Source of the DNA: Gyrodactylus bullatarudis | Taxonomy: Eukaryota > Platyhelminthes > Monogenea > Gyrodactylidea > Gyrodactylidae | Direction of reading: 5' to 3' | NCBI GenBank assembly: GCA_012064415.1 | Contig: SSNU01000055.1 | Coordinates: 682,001-746,000 of the forward strand | DNA: 64,000 nucleotides | Shown: positions 1-11,804 of the stretch, one piece after another | Layout: each line of letters starts with the position of its first letter | Position numbering within the stretch: the stretch's first letter is position 1 | Made by a program: the position numbers and the translations under genes | The notes under the pieces: model-generated | Told to the model about the DNA's origin: nothing | Database searches by the model: none | What the model saw: the letters and a program-made list of their open reading frames with translations, nothing else

Positions 1-2435
1 TCATCTGGATAATATTTTGGCATTCTATCCATTGAAGGGCCTGGATTTGAAGAGTTAAATATGTGAGATCGTTCATCGATTGAAGCTCTCTGAGGAAAGT
101 CATATGCAATATGATTTGGGACAATGCTTCTCACTGGAGATTTATATCTTTCATATTCTCGTTTCATTCCAGGGTGTGGTAATTCTTCCCGTCGTTTATA
201 GTCACATTCATAAAGATCATTTCTGAATTAGGTGGCAAATTTTAGTTTATGTGAGAATGTGTTTTATAAAATTCTTTCATTATTGATTCTTATATTGAAA
301 AATCAGATTCAAGCATATATAAGAAGAAGAGCTTTCAGAGATGAAGATGAAGAGGAACAGTTTCACAGTTCAAAGGCCCGCTTTTTGCATGTGTCTCACA
401 TTAAAGAGTGTTTCATATATATGTGGTGGATATGAATGAATGCTCCATGATTTTCAATATCAAGTACAAGAATATAAATGTATATACTGTGTATATGTTG
501 TAGCTAATCGAAGAGAGGTATCTTTCTTCTACATACGCAGAGAAATAAAGACTTCTTTATAGGGCATGTAAAAATGCTAACGAATTGGAAAAAAAGTGAA
601 ATGAAATTGGAAAAGATGTTAACAAACCTTCTCCTACGATCATCTGGGGAATAGCGATCATCTCTACGTCTATCAAAGTCCATTAGAGGAGTGGGAGGAA
701 TTTTTCGTCTGATATCCTCGTAGATCGGAGATCTTTCCTTTTGATAAGGCAGACCTCGTGGAGATTTCTCTCTACGATATGGGGATCTTGAACGATATGA
801 GACACCTTGAGAGATGGGACTACGAGAACGTCTTCTAGACACAGTAGGAGAGATACGTCGAGGTGGGGTATATCTTTTGGTTGCATGATTTGCTCGTAAT
901 GGTCTTGGTTCAGTCCTTATTCTTCTGGGGGATATTGATCTTTTTCTATCCTCAATGGATCTACGTCTTGCTCTGAGACTAAATGTGATAATTATAAACA
1001 TGACATACCGTTCAATGACTGGCCTTAGTTCCCGGTCAGATCTTGAGGCCTATTAAAATAAGAGAATTGATGAGTATATAAAGATGAGGGAAACTTTATG
1101 ATAAAAACCTACTGGCTTTTTTATTCTATCCTCGAAAAAGTCCTTGGACTTTTTGGTTGCTCTTGGTGATGGAGATGGGCGCTTGCCAATGCGCTTGAGT
1201 GGTGGTCTTCTCCTTCTACCTGAAGAAGAACCGATAGAGCCAATTTTGCGATCGCCAGATGTTGACTTACTCCCAGAGCCAATTTTTTTCACTAAAAAAA
1301 GTTAAATCATTCAAGCTTATTTACCCATGTCAGATTTACGCTTAGCAATCTTTGCAAGCAGCTTTTCACCTTCTTCGTCAAGTGATGTACGAATTGGTGA
1401 AATGTTGGTCTTTTCGTTAGGCTTTTTGATTGATTCTTTCGTAGTGATCTCAACCTTTAATTTCGCGCCCTCCCATTCACTCTCGTTGAGAGCTTCAATG
1501 CATTTTTTAGCATCTTCATTGCTAGCCATGACGACGAAGCCATGGTATTCACGATTTTCATTTGTCCCTTTGGCAACAATTGAGACACTATTTACTTTTC
1601 CATGCTTTGATAACAGGGTTTTGAGGTCAGCAGCCTTGGTTTTATTTGTCAAGTTACTGACCCACAAGTTGGACGGTTCTTCATGTTTTTCTTCCTCCTT
1701 TTTTTCTCCATCGTTCTCTTCTTTATCTTTGATTTCTTCTTCCTCTTCTTCATCTTCATCCTTAGCAATAGGTTCATCAAGATCGTAGTCAAGATCTTCA
1801 TCGTAGTTTGTCATAACGCAATCGACCATGTCTTTGTCGATTTCTTCCTCTTTTTCACATTTTTCATTCTTTTCTTCACAATCAACCGCATCTTCATGAT
1901 TTTTACAGCTGTGCTCGGATTTTTGGTCAGCTTCTATAGGAATCATAAATGATTAAATAAATATTTTGATGAGGCGATTAAACTTACCATAGTCTTCGTT
2001 CTCATTATCAACTGCTCCTGGTTCCCCGACAGGCTTTTCTGATACTTTTGTAACTTCCTCATCGTTTTTAGAGGCTTTTGAGGTAACTTCTTCCGAATCA
2101 TCATTAGGCTTATCAGCTTCTTTGGGACAGATTTCTTGAATCTCATCTTCATGATGAGATGCTTTATTGGTCTCAGACTCATTCTTGTCATGACTAGAAT
2201 CTTTAGCCTGGTCAACTTTTTCATCTTGCTCTTTAATTTCTGTTGATTGGAGATCGTCTTTTTGTTCCTCAGACTCAAACTCCAATTTGATGATAGGTTC
2301 TGGTTTTTCAGTGCTCATGCTTTGTCTTAGGCGGTCTTGAAGTACTTTTTTAACTCCTGATGTATCTAAGTTACGTTTGGCTAACTCTTCTTTAAGTTGG
2401 GCAACTTTGAGCTCCTCTATATTTATTTCAGTCAT
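1..2435 (-). CDS. SAFB: SAFB/SLTM-like scaffold attachment factor B (3' end cut by window)
   Basis: Nuclear SAP-plus-RRM protein of the SAFB family, which binds AT-rich scaffold DNA and RNA and acts in transcription and splicing. Exons in transcript order: 1988-2435, 1325-1933, 1113-1291, 1009-1049, 628-978, 1-222 (continues past the window edge). All five junctions keep frame with GT-AG; introns are 54, 33, 63, 30 and 405 nt. Seen: SAP helix-extended-helix at residues about 6-42 (VAQLKEELAKRNLDTSG), a long Glu/Asp/Lys-rich linker, one RRM at about 237-313 with RNP2 LWVSNL and RNP1-like YHGFVVM, then an Arg/Ser-Pro-rich tail with RS, SPRR and SRSP motifs. About 616 residues are visible. The start ATG at 2435 directly precedes the SAP domain, as in the family. 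SAFB and SLTM cannot be told apart here. Confidence 0.9.
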
Positions 2436-2526
2436 ACTTTCAAAATGTTCTCCAACTAACTTTGTTCAAAGTTCCAAAACTTCATAATATTTTTGTTTAA
2501 ATTGAAAAATATTTTGGTGCCACGAG
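2436..2526. promoter_or_regulatory. Shared divergent promoter region, SAFB-like / BOP1
   Basis: Only 91 bp separate the two start codons of the head-to-head genes, so both core promoters and 5' UTRs must lie here or overlap coding sequence. The stretch is AT-rich and no clear TATA box was seen. That it works as a bidirectional promoter is inferred from geometry. Confidence 0.5.
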
Positions 2527-5500
2527 ATGTTAGCTGCTAATGAATATGATTATGATTCCTCAGATGAAGAAGTATATTAACAATTAATTTATCTATAGGA
2601 TGTCCGAAATACTGTTGGAAATATTCCAATGTCTTGGTATAAAGATCTAGCCCATATAGGTTACGATCAAAGTGGAAAGCCAATCTTAAAACCAAACATT
2701 TTTGATGAAAAATCAGATTTGATTGATTCATTTCTTAATAATGCAAACAATTCATCACACCAAGGATTTTGGAGAACTGTTGTCAATCCTCAAACAGGCC
2801 AACTTGTCGTCCTTAATGATGAAGATGTTCAATTTATTCACAAATTAGCGTCAGGTAAAGGGGCCCTTACAAAGGGTGAGGAAGATCCTTATAAACCATG
2901 GGAAGAATATTTCTCAAAGCATACAGAAATTATGCCAGTTAATGCTACTCCCCTAAGCAAGAGATCTTTCATTCCTCATATCATGGACAAGAAAAGGGTA
3001 ATTTTTGTTAAACTTGATTAATTTTTTACTAGATCTCCAGAATGGTTTATGCCATGAAAATGGGTTGGGCTAAACCGAAATTACCTTCATGGCTAGTTGA
3101 TGAGAATAATGAAGAAGATTTGCGAAGATTCGCTCTCTACAACAGTTCTGGTAATGATGCAGCAATAGACTCTGATGATGAAGAAGACTATTGTCTCGGC
3201 TTCCCATCCTCTAGAGTCAATGAGTATATTTTTAGTGATGTTTGGGGCGAGCAAAAGGAAAAGGAAGAGGAGGAAGCGAGGTCAACAGATTTGTGGCGTC
3301 ATGCTCTTCCTCCATCACTTAGAAATATTCGAACACAGAGGCCGAAACCTTTTATTCGTCCTGCTGCTGAATCTTTACCTGGCCATGGAACATCATACAA
3401 TCCTCCCAATGAATTTCTACTAAGTGATGAAGAAAAGAAAAAATTCCTCGAAGCTTGGGCTGACAAACGAAATGATGGTCTGGTCAATCGAAGACCTCCA
3501 ATGTTGCCCAATAAATTTGATTCTCTCAGAAAAGTCCCATTCTCATATGAATATGTTGTTGAGAGAGAGCAACGCATTAAAGATTTGGTAATGGCTACTA
3601 GATTTGAAAAGAAACAAGTTGACACAACACCTGAAGCATTGCTACCCAAGATTCCTAGTCTAGACGAACTTCGACCTTATCCCAACAGAGCAGGAGTTGT
3701 TTACAAGTGAGTTGTTGTCATCATATTTGTCATTTCTCATGTTCAGCTATTTCTCTTCTTATCTAGGGGCCATCAAGGTCGTGTTACGAGTATAGACGTC
3801 TCCCCCTGTGGGCAGTGGCTGGCCTCTGTATCTCCAAGTGACGGCTGTCTTCGTATTTGGGAAATTTCAACAAATAGTTGCTTCAAGTGTTACCAAATTG
3901 TTGAAACTGGAGTTGAATCCAAAGACGCCTCTAGCTGGCATGAAGAAGCTGAATTTTCCATAGAACGTCCAACTGCCATAGTAAAATGGAATCCCAATCC
4001 AAAAATGCATTGCGTAGCAGTGGGAATCGGTAAGAATATTTTCATCATCAACCCTGGTCTCGGAGACAGTCTCATTGTCAAGGAAACCTCAGACATGATG
4101 AAATCTTGGCATGATAAATTCTTGGAACAGGCCAACTCTAATCTGGATGTGAGTCGAACTGAGATTGTAGTTAATCTATCAACTTTTTATCAGCTGGTTA
4201 CGTACAGAAGTGTTTAGACCACTTAGTTTAATAATAATAATTAGTTGATTATTAATTTTTTCAATCTAAACATTGGAAAATATCCTATTACCTAACTGAT
4301 CAACTGTATCTATTTCAAGGACGAGCCGAAGAAGAAAAAAAGCAAGTCCTCTGAGAGCAATGCAGACTTGGGCGAGTGGAGCTTCAACCCTGGGGAGCAA
4401 GTCGTTTCAAATAATCGTACAAAATTCAAGGCTCATTTTGGCAAAAGACCCAAGTTCCTTGTTAAACCTTCAAGGAACAGTGAGTTTGGTCGCATTACAA
4501 TCGAATTACATCAAATCCTCATCGACGTCAAATGGCATTCCAACGGTGACTACTTGGCCTCCCTAACAAGATCCATTCTCGCTGCTCAGCACAGGACGAA
4601 ATCCTCGAAAAGATTGGTCCTTCATCGTCTCTCAAAGTTTCAGTCTCAATCACCATTTGCAGAGGACCAGACAACTGGCGGTGTTGAAGAATGGCGATAC
4701 ATATCGTTCGATCCTAGTGGAAAACCGATTGTTTACCTTGCCACTAGTTCCACAATTCGTATTTTCGATTTGGTACAGGCCAATGAGATTAGAACTCTCA
4801 AATTGGATGGTTCCAGTGTTGAACTCTTATCTGCCCTGGCCATTCATCCATCTGGTGAGCATATCTGCATCGGTGGTTATGACACAAAGTTTAGCTGGTT
4901 CGATGTGGAAATGGGCAACGCTGCCATCAAGAAAATGAAGTACGTTTAATAATTTACCCAATGTAGAAAGCTAAACATAAAATTTTATTGCCATTTTTCA
5001 TAGACTCGGCCATGGTGCTATCAGAGCAATAGAAATCCACCAAAAGAGACCACTCACCTCTATAGCCTTGGATGATGGTTCTTTGCTGATAGTCTACACA
5101 TTTGTTGATCAAAAGTAAGCTCTATATCTTGCCTAAATACTACAGTTGGCATTTTCGTTAATGTTTTAAACATAACGATCCTGGAACGAACCATCAGTAA
5201 ATTAACATTTGATACTTGATTTAAGTAATTGTTTTTATGACGGAAATTATAAAGCATAGTTTAGAAGGCCGCTGGAATTTGATCAAGATTTTTGAAGAAG
5301 GCGGTATTATATTTTATTATAATTCACTTGATAAATTCAGTTTGATAAAATTGTGTACTTTAAATATTATTTTAGAAATTTCATTGAATTATTAAATTGA
5401 ATTTATTATTTCGATTGGTTGAAGAGAGACTTGGTTTTTGTCATCAAGAAATTTGAGGAAATCATCAAATTTAGGTTGTATTTTACGTTGATTTCTTGTT

Positions 5501-5733
5501 TTTCATTCAGCAATTTCATGGCCAAGCCAACAATCATCCCTGTACAATTGATCAAGGCAATAACGATTAGTAATCCCCTCCTTTTGAATGAGGACCAAGT
5601 GAAGGATGGTGTCTCCAGAACAAAAAGAAACAATTTTGCTGCAACCCACTCCACTGCCTGGCATAATAAGCAAGCATTTGTCTACTCAGGCCATGGTGAT
5701 GGTTCGATCAGACAGTTTGTACCCTGTCATTAG
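2527..5733 (+). CDS. BOP1: Ribosome biogenesis protein BOP1 homologue
   Basis: Member of the nucleolar PeBoW complex (with PES1 and WDR12) needed for 27S/32S pre-rRNA processing and 60S maturation. Seven exons: 2527-2571, 2599-2997, 3033-3706, 3767-4148, 4320-4939, 5004-5114, 5511-5733; all junctions in frame, 817 aa (human about 746). Seen: the BOP1NT signature DVRNTVGNIP followed by WYKDLAHIGYD, then HAIKMGW-like YAMKMGWAKP and YPNRAGVVYKGH leading into a C-terminal WD40 propeller from about residue 370, ending in SGHGDGSIRQF. The first exon encodes only 15 acidic residues and is followed by a 27-nt intron. The second intron is 35 nt and the last 396 nt. The start is the only ATG in frame upstream of the conserved DVRNTV block. 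Confidence 0.96.
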
Positions 5734-5757
5734 TAACATCTTGAAATTTATTTCTTA

Positions 5758-5763
5758 AATAAA
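5758..5763 (+). terminator. Poly(A) signal of BOP1
   Basis: AATAAA lies 25 nt after the BOP1 stop codon, the first such hexamer downstream. Inferred cleavage signal. Confidence 0.6.
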
Positions 5764-5868
5764 TCTTTTTCCTACTATCTAGATATCTTTTGATCTTGAA
5801 CTTACTAAAGCAACGTCTGGTCATAGATTACTACAAAAATATGAACGAAAAACTTGTCAAAATATGTA

Positions 5869-6103
5869 CAGTCAATAAGCAAGAGAGAAACAAGAATAGT
5901 GGAATGACAAATCAGACGTAGCTTCTCAAAAATAGTGGAATGATATGGTGTATACTACTATAAGGCAATTTCATACCCTCACTCACATCCATGTACTTCA
6001 CTCACAGAATTTTAACAGAATTTTGAAGTATAGGAAGGGTAATTATAATCAAGTCGTATGCAATGAAAACAGTAATTAGCGATTGAAGTTAATTTTTTAA
6101 CAT
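5869..6103 (+). repeat. Left terminal inverted repeat of the pogo/Tigger-like element
   Basis: Pairs with 7772-8001 in reverse complement. Contains the 13-bp motif AATAGTGGAATGA twice in direct orientation (5895-5907 and 5931-5943), possible double transposase-binding sites. A short duplication of the AATTTTAACAG/AATTTTG type near 6008-6023 makes this arm slightly longer than the right one. Confidence 0.9.
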
Positions 6104-6328
6104 TACACGAAAGAAAAAAATAAAATTTTAACCAAGTTTATGATATGAGTCATGTTATTTTATGAATATCATTTAATGTAAAACAAATAGAGTACCTTTT
6201 TCAAGCAAATATTTTTCCATCCTTGATCATAGCAAATTAATAAAAAAGTTCTCATTTAAAGAATCTTACTTCATCTTTTATAAGTATTAATAAATGATGG
6301 TTTAAGATTTAGTGAAAAGAAACTTTTT

Positions 6329-7737
6329 TTATTGATTTGAAAATCTTGAAGCTCTTCCAAATGTCTCTCGAAAAGACTTTATGATCATATTTTCGGATAT
6401 TTTACTCCATGACAAGTTTATCTTTTCAGCCACTTGAAATAAGTCAAATTTAACTGGCTCTTTCGTTAAAAGGCCTGCTGATTTATCGTAAACTCGGTTT
6501 AACATAACCTCCTGGTAAATTCTTTTAAATTGAGCATTCACTATTGAATCGCATGGTTGTAATCTTGTACAAAGGGGAAGCATTTCAAGTCTAGAAATTA
6601 AGTAAAAAATGGTATCAAGATATTTTTCAAAACTTTTTAGGGTTGTCCACCTATTCTTTGTACTAACATAATCTAGAGGAAGTATTTTATTTTTATAAGC
6701 CCTTGGTTTCTTCGATTGGCCTATCATCTGAGGCATATAATTCCCTTCAGACATGTCTATGGTTAAGAGTACAGTGATCCGAAATTTCGATTCTCCATAT
6801 CCTCTAGAATACGCCACAGCACTGGTGGGCTGAAAGACAGTGGGCACTGACGTCTCATCTGCATTGAGAATTCTATCATGGCTGATAACCAGGATATTCA
6901 TTTTCAAGAGTCTTCCACCAAATTCTCGGACGAGTTCATCGGAAACTTTTAGCTGAGACCCACGAATCTTGAAATAAAAATAATATATCTTACTTTCTCT
7001 TCCTTCAAGTTGCGGCGCTTCATGAAATTATCAATCAGATTGTTTTGTAAAGAGAAATTTATATCCCTAGAAAGCTGACACATTTTTATCTTCAAGACTT
7101 GCTTATTTACAACAGCGTCATTATTAGATAAAAATCTGACATGGTCAAAAAGAGCAAGATCCAAGTCCTTGTAAATGGATGCATAATTTATAATCTTTCT
7201 TTCAGAAGAATACTTCTGGTTCAAAGCAAAATCACAAGTGCTAGGATTTTCATTGATATTTAAAAATTTTTTTGAAGAAACTCTTTCCGAACAAACAATA
7301 TCCTTCAAAGATGAACCTTGTTCAATCTTCTCAGTAATTTCAAGCTTTCTTTTCAGTATGACCAAGTTGAAATCTATCTTTATGTCTAGAGGTAAAACTC
7401 CGATACCAGCCCTCAGATAAAAAAATATCCATATTTTCTTCTTTGATCAGAGATTCAGCCATCTCAAATATTATTTCTCTTGTTATCGGCTTAGAGAATC
7501 CAAATTTCATTTCAAGAATCTTATTTTCAAATTTTTTGTTGCTATAATATTTTGAGAATCTCTTTGATCCTGGATCATCAGTTATGAATCTTTGTTGGAT
7601 CCTTGTTCTTGCAGAATTTTGTAGATAAGACTTTCAGAACAGGAATATTGAATAGCAAGATCCTTTATATCTGATCCATCGTCTCTTAAGCGTGTGATTC
7701 AAAGTTTCTGCTCTATAGAAAGACGAGTTCTCTGCAT
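6329..7737 (-). pseudogene. Broken pogo/Tigger-type DDE transposase
   Basis: Reading on the minus strand from an ATG at 7737, a helix-turn-helix-like block (RTRLSIEQKL, then DLAIQYSCSESLIYKIL) is interrupted by stops. A second HTH-like block, KRKLEITEKIEQG followed by SLKDIV, begins near 7360, and a CENP-B-like region follows in the same frame to about 6949. The catalytic part at 6329-6907 begins with NADET, which holds the first Asp, continues with a typical Tigger strand (TVLLTIDMSEGN) and ends with LQPCDSIVNAQFKR, which holds the third acidic position. The segment normally carrying the second Asp (DNxxxH) is missing between FYLIS and RLEML, so this copy is catalytically dead. Frameshifts and stops confirm a pseudogene. 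Assignment rests on motif order. Confidence 0.82.
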
Positions 7738-7771
7738 ATTAATGGAAGAAAATAATTTCAAAACTTGGGAG

Positions 7772-8001
7772 ATGTTAAAAGATTAACTTCAATCGCTAAA
7801 TACTTTTTTCATTGCATACGACTTGATTATAATTACCCTTCCTATACTTCAGTGTTAAAATTCTGTGAGTGAAATACATGGATGTGTGTGAGGGTATGAA
7901 ATTGCCTTATAGTAGTATACACCATATCATTCCACTATTTTTGAGAAGCTACGTCTGATTTGTCATTCCACTATTCTTGTTTCTCTCTTGCTTATTGACT
8001 G
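7772..8001 (-). repeat. Right terminal inverted repeat of the pogo/Tigger-like element
   Basis: Reverse complement of 5869-6103 with scattered differences. The same two AATAGTGGAATGA-type motifs are conserved, so they predate the decay of the copy. Confidence 0.9.
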
Positions 8002-8507
8002 TATTTGAATGTTAGAATTTTTTTCTATCATAATTTGAGTATTGTATAAAATTTGAATTTTAGAGCTTTTTTTCAAAAAAAGTTGAGTCTATTCTCACAT
8101 CTAAAATTTAGATTCTAAATTTTAAAAATTTCCACGGAAAATCATTTCTTAATTTTGGTTCAAAGAAAGGAAATTTGCCAGCAGAAAATTTAGATCATTG
8201 TAAAAATTATAGATTCCGAATTTAAATTTCTAGACATTCGTTTCCACAAAATTAATTCATTTACACTGGCTTTAATATTAAATTAATTTTTCTATATCTT
8301 TATAATGAAAACAATTATCTAGCAGTTTGTTCAACACTTTCTCTCAAAATGACATGCAAAAGGTATAAAAGAAAATTTAAAATAAAGGACAAAAATTTAA
8401 AAAATACTGTAAAGAGTTATATCTAGGAATATAAAATGACCAGCAGAACTGCAACTATACAGAAATTTAATATAAAAATAAACTAAAAAAATAATCAACT
8501 TATAATC
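8002..8507. other. AT-rich spacer with TATA-like boxes upstream of the Cys-rich gene
   Basis: Very AT-rich, no coding signal seen. TATAAAA occurs at 8364-8370 and again at 8471-8477. The first would give a 5' UTR of about 110 nt, the second only a few nucleotides. Which is used cannot be decided from sequence. Confidence 0.4.
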
Positions 8508-8990
8508 ATGAAAGTTACAATTCTGCTAGCTTTACTTGTAGCCTATACCCACGGATGCTCAAAATATCTAGGGACAGATTGGAAGAAAAAGTGTTTTGAG
8601 AATAGTCTCACTGGAAGCGCATTACGAACATTGGCTCTAGAATATATCGCAAAATTACAGGCCAGTTGTGAAGACAATTGCGAAAGAAGAACCACTATAG
8701 AAAAGTTACAGGGGGCCACGACATGTCGTGATTATCACATTAACGATGTCAATGCTGTATGTGGTAAGACCTGTATGATGAATGCAGATGCGAAAATGGA
8801 AGATCCAATCTCATGCAGTAGTAAGTCGATGGGCGTATGCTGGACGAACCAAGTAACCAACTTCAAGAATGCCGCCAGATCTTGTGTGGAGAGTTGTTAT
8901 AAAAGATGCTCCCTACAAGCTGTAGACGTTGCTAACGATCGTAGTGACTTGAACAAAAGAGTATATGATTGCGCCACTGAAAAATGTTAA
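8508..8990 (+). CDS. Secreted 14-cysteine protein of unknown function
   Basis: Intronless 160-aa open frame. Residues 1-16 (MKVTILLALLVAYTHG) form a textbook signal peptide with a short basic n-region, so the product should be secreted, with Cys17 near the new N terminus. The mature part has 14 cysteines at 17, 29, 54, 58, 73, 85, 89, 103, 111, 126, 130, 134, 155 and 160. Several lie in CX3C spacing (54/58, 85/89, 126/130/134), suggesting disulphide-stapled helices. An even number fits full pairing. Richer codon use than the flanks, a TATA-like box upstream and AATAAA at 9227 support a real gene. I do not recognise the family. Secreted cysteine-rich effectors and structural gland proteins look like this, but no role is shown. 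Confidence 0.8.
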   Translation: MKVTILLALLVAYTHGCSKYLGTDWKKKCFENSLTGSALRTLALEYIAKLQASCEDNCERRTTIEKLQGATTCRDYHINDVNAVCGKTCMMNADAKMEDPISCSSKSMGVCWTNQVTNFKNAARSCVESCYKRCSLQAVDVANDRSDLNKRVYDCATEKC

Positions 8991-10430
8991 CTTGGAGAGA
9001 TTTCTTGAAAATATACCGTGATTTAATGTACCTTGAAAATTTTAGCTTATCTTTCCATTTTTGAGATAATCAATTAGTTCCTTTGCTAATTATAATCGAG
9101 TTGAAAATTCTGATTAGTCTAATTTGTGACCAGAATGATTTGAGAGGAATGAATTTTTTTTCTTTTTATTAGAAAAATGATTTATTGATATCTACAGCAT
9201 ATGAATGGGTAAAATATAAAAATCTGAATAAAATATCTTTTAAATAATTGTCAGTATAAATAAAAGAATTTTTTAATTAGAGAAATATATATTTCGCCAG
9301 GTCTTATCAATCTCTAATCCTGGTTTAATTAAATAATTATAATTATTAGTTCAATGAAATTTATGTTAATGAAATTGTAAAATTCTTGAAACACTTCCAA
9401 ATGATGAAAAATAATTTTAATTTTAAATAAATTTTTTGAATTAATTGTTTCTAAATAAAAAAATAGGTTTGTTGTTTAATCTGGTGGGGTAGAAAATCTA
9501 TAGTCTGAAAAACATATTGACCGTGTTTGGTGAATTTATAAAATTTTTAATAATAAAGGGATATTTACGGATCCAAAGGGGTTGGAGTCCAGAGATGAGT
9601 GAATTATAAGAATCCAAAGTTGGATACAAAGAGTGTAAGAACAGATATTGGATTCTTTCAATCTCTAAGGAATGATAATTATTATTAGCACCAATCGAAA
9701 GATCATAAAATTTGGCATCTGATGGAAGTCTTACATCTGAAGATTCACTTTTGGTTTGCAGTCTAGAGAGCCAGAATGACGAAAAATTATCACCAAATTT
9801 ACCTATTTTTTTAGTGAAAAATGACTTTGAGCAGCTAAAAAATAACATCTGAGGGCGCAAAAGGTACCATTCGACGCAGAATTTTGCGTTTTTTCCAATG
9901 ATACCAACAAATGCTAATTAAACTAATTAGGGAAATGTCAATTTTGTTAATTTATGCTATAACTTTTTATTTCTCGATAGAATTATAAAATTCAACCACA
10001 TTTGAGATCAGTATTTTATTTTTTACAAACCCTGAAAAATTTCCAGTTCTACCTAAATTTATGTACTTTTTAAAAAAAATGTGTATTGGTGTATGCCACA
10101 TTTTAATTAAAGTATATTTGGTGTTTAGTACATTTGATGAAAATATTCCCACTTCCACTACAAAGAATACGAAAAAAAAACAATGTATCCCTCACATTTT
10201 GTAAATATTCCTAGCTCCTTCACTACACTATTTGCAATTAAGCCATTTCAAAAACCATAGTGGTTTATCATCTAGAGATGAGGAATTTTATTTCATTCTT
10301 CTTAAGTTTTGCAATCTATCACTAATATTAAAAACACTCTGAATAGGAGATTAAAATTCAATAGTAAAACGTGAGAACATTTCCCGCAATGCCTTACTAA
10401 TGATTCACGTTAATATACTTGTATAACCTT
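8991..10430. other. AT-rich intergenic stretch, no supported gene
   Basis: Contains the 3' UTR of the Cys-rich gene and a 120-codon open frame on the minus strand (9498-9860) with no recognisable domain, signal peptide or splice context. Nothing else was seen. Confidence 0.5.
9227..9232 (+). terminator. Poly(A) signal of the Cys-rich gene
   Basis: AATAAA 237 nt after the stop codon; the intervening 3' UTR is very AT-rich. Confidence 0.45.
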
Positions 10431-11007
10431 GTCAAATTTCCATTTGGCACCAAAATCACATTTTTTCGAACTTTGAGCTGAATATTTTTGTTGATTCGAA
10501 AGTGGGAGGCTGATCGAAAGAGTTTTTTCAGGATCAAGATTAGACAAGAAAGCTGACTAGCACCGTCAAGTTATCGACAGTAACCCTATTATCGAGAGAT
10601 TTTGAATTATCGAAATTTCATTGATTTTCAAGTAGTGAAAATGATCAAAAAAACGAAATTCCGCTCCCAAACGATAATGAGGTTATTCATCAGATAAGAT
10701 TTAGTTGAATTGATTTTCGTGTCTAATCTTGATCCTGAAAAAACTCTTTCGATCACCCTCCCACTTTCGAATCAACAAAAATTTTCAGCTCAAAGTTCGA
10801 AAAAATGTGATTTTGGTGCCAAATGGAAATTTGAAAAATGACCATATTTTTCATAAAAATAATTTTTTTTCAGATTTTTTTTCTTCAAATGGTAAAAGTG
10901 AGCAGCATGAGTAGGATTCCAGAAAATCTTTGACAAATTCGAATTCTTGATGAAAATATCAAGATTTCTGTAAAAATCATAGATTCCCAACTTCATATCA
11001 ATTAGCT
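10431..11007. repeat. Foldback (MITE-like) element, copy with truncated left arm
   Basis: The right arm (about 10715-11007) and central block (about 10550-10710) match the full copy at 25951-26704 almost base for base. The left arm lacks its outer part and begins within CAAATTTCCATTTGGCACC. The right end reads CATATCAATTAGCTTTA, the shared family terminus. The two arms pair to form a long hairpin. No coding capacity. Confidence 0.85.
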
Positions 11008-11804
11008 TTAGAAGAAAAAGGTAATTATATAAAGTATTATATTATATTACTATATTAGTCACAATTGAAGCAATGAAATAACAACAGAAAAAGAAATGAT
11101 ACACAGGACTCGATTCAAAATTTTCCTGAAATTTCTCATCTCCTATCAAACATTGAAAATGTACAACGTAATTCGTTTCAATCTCATCTGTTTCCGCATG
11201 TCTCTCTGTGTATCTTTTATTTTCTGGTTTTGTGTATTTTCTCTTCACTGTATCTATGCTTAGTGTACAAAATGTAGATCATGTACTATGCCAATAGATC
11301 AGGATGCCTAATCTCTTTGAAAACATTTTACTTCGTTTATCCATTAAAGTTTGAACAATTTCTCTACTCTGTTTGAAAAGTCTGCCTGTGTGTGTCAATA
11401 AGATTTGCATAATCTCTGCCTTAGTTTCCTGGTAGAAAAAAACTTAATTTTCTCCCAAGATGTTGAATATACACATTGTAGAGAAAGATTCTGGATGTCA
11501 TACACACATTGAGGGAATGTTATTTAAATTATATTTTTCAAATAACATAATTTTTCTCCATGTTTTGAGTCGAAAATATTACTCTGATTGCTGTCTGAAA
11601 GATAGCAGAACAATAGATAAAATGTAGAGAAATCTGATTGGAGCAATACCTCTCTCTGCTTGAGAATTGTACCAAATCCACCCCTGCCCGAATTTATTCC
11701 CTTAAATATAAACAATAAATTATTACACCAGACAGGAGTGAGAAGGGAAAAGTCAAGACTAGACTCTGTCTTTACTCAAATAACAACTCACTCTCTTTCG
11801 TAAT
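11008..11804. other. Intergenic region upstream of GTP cyclohydrolase I
   Basis: No gene recognised. It holds the presumed promoter and 5' UTR of the downstream gene; a pyrimidine-rich, CTCT-containing stretch precedes the ATG at 11805. No clear TATA box at a fixed distance. Confidence 0.4.

Larger units (their letters stand above)
5869..8001 (-). mobile_element. Pogo/Tigger-like DNA transposon, decayed, with long TIRs
   Basis: A 2.13-kb element bounded by TA dinucleotides at 5867-5868 and 8002-8003 (target duplication). Both ends read CAGTCAATAAGCAAGAG inwards. The TIRs run about 5869-6103 and 7772-8001, far longer than the short TIRs of classical Tigger elements, with a few substitutions and a small length difference. 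The body carries a broken transposase on the minus strand. The TA duplication and CAGT ends fit the pogo/Tigger branch of Tc1/mariner. A single copy is visible in this window. Confidence 0.88.

Noticed and set aside
1327..1952. Open frames on the plus strand opposite the SAFB-like gene
   Set aside because: They are antisense reflections of the acidic, low-complexity exon; composition is Ser/Phe-rich nonsense and they lack domains.
9498..9860. 120-codon minus-strand open frame
   Set aside because: No recognisable domain, signal peptide, promoter or splice context; AT-rich DNA gives frames of this size by chance.
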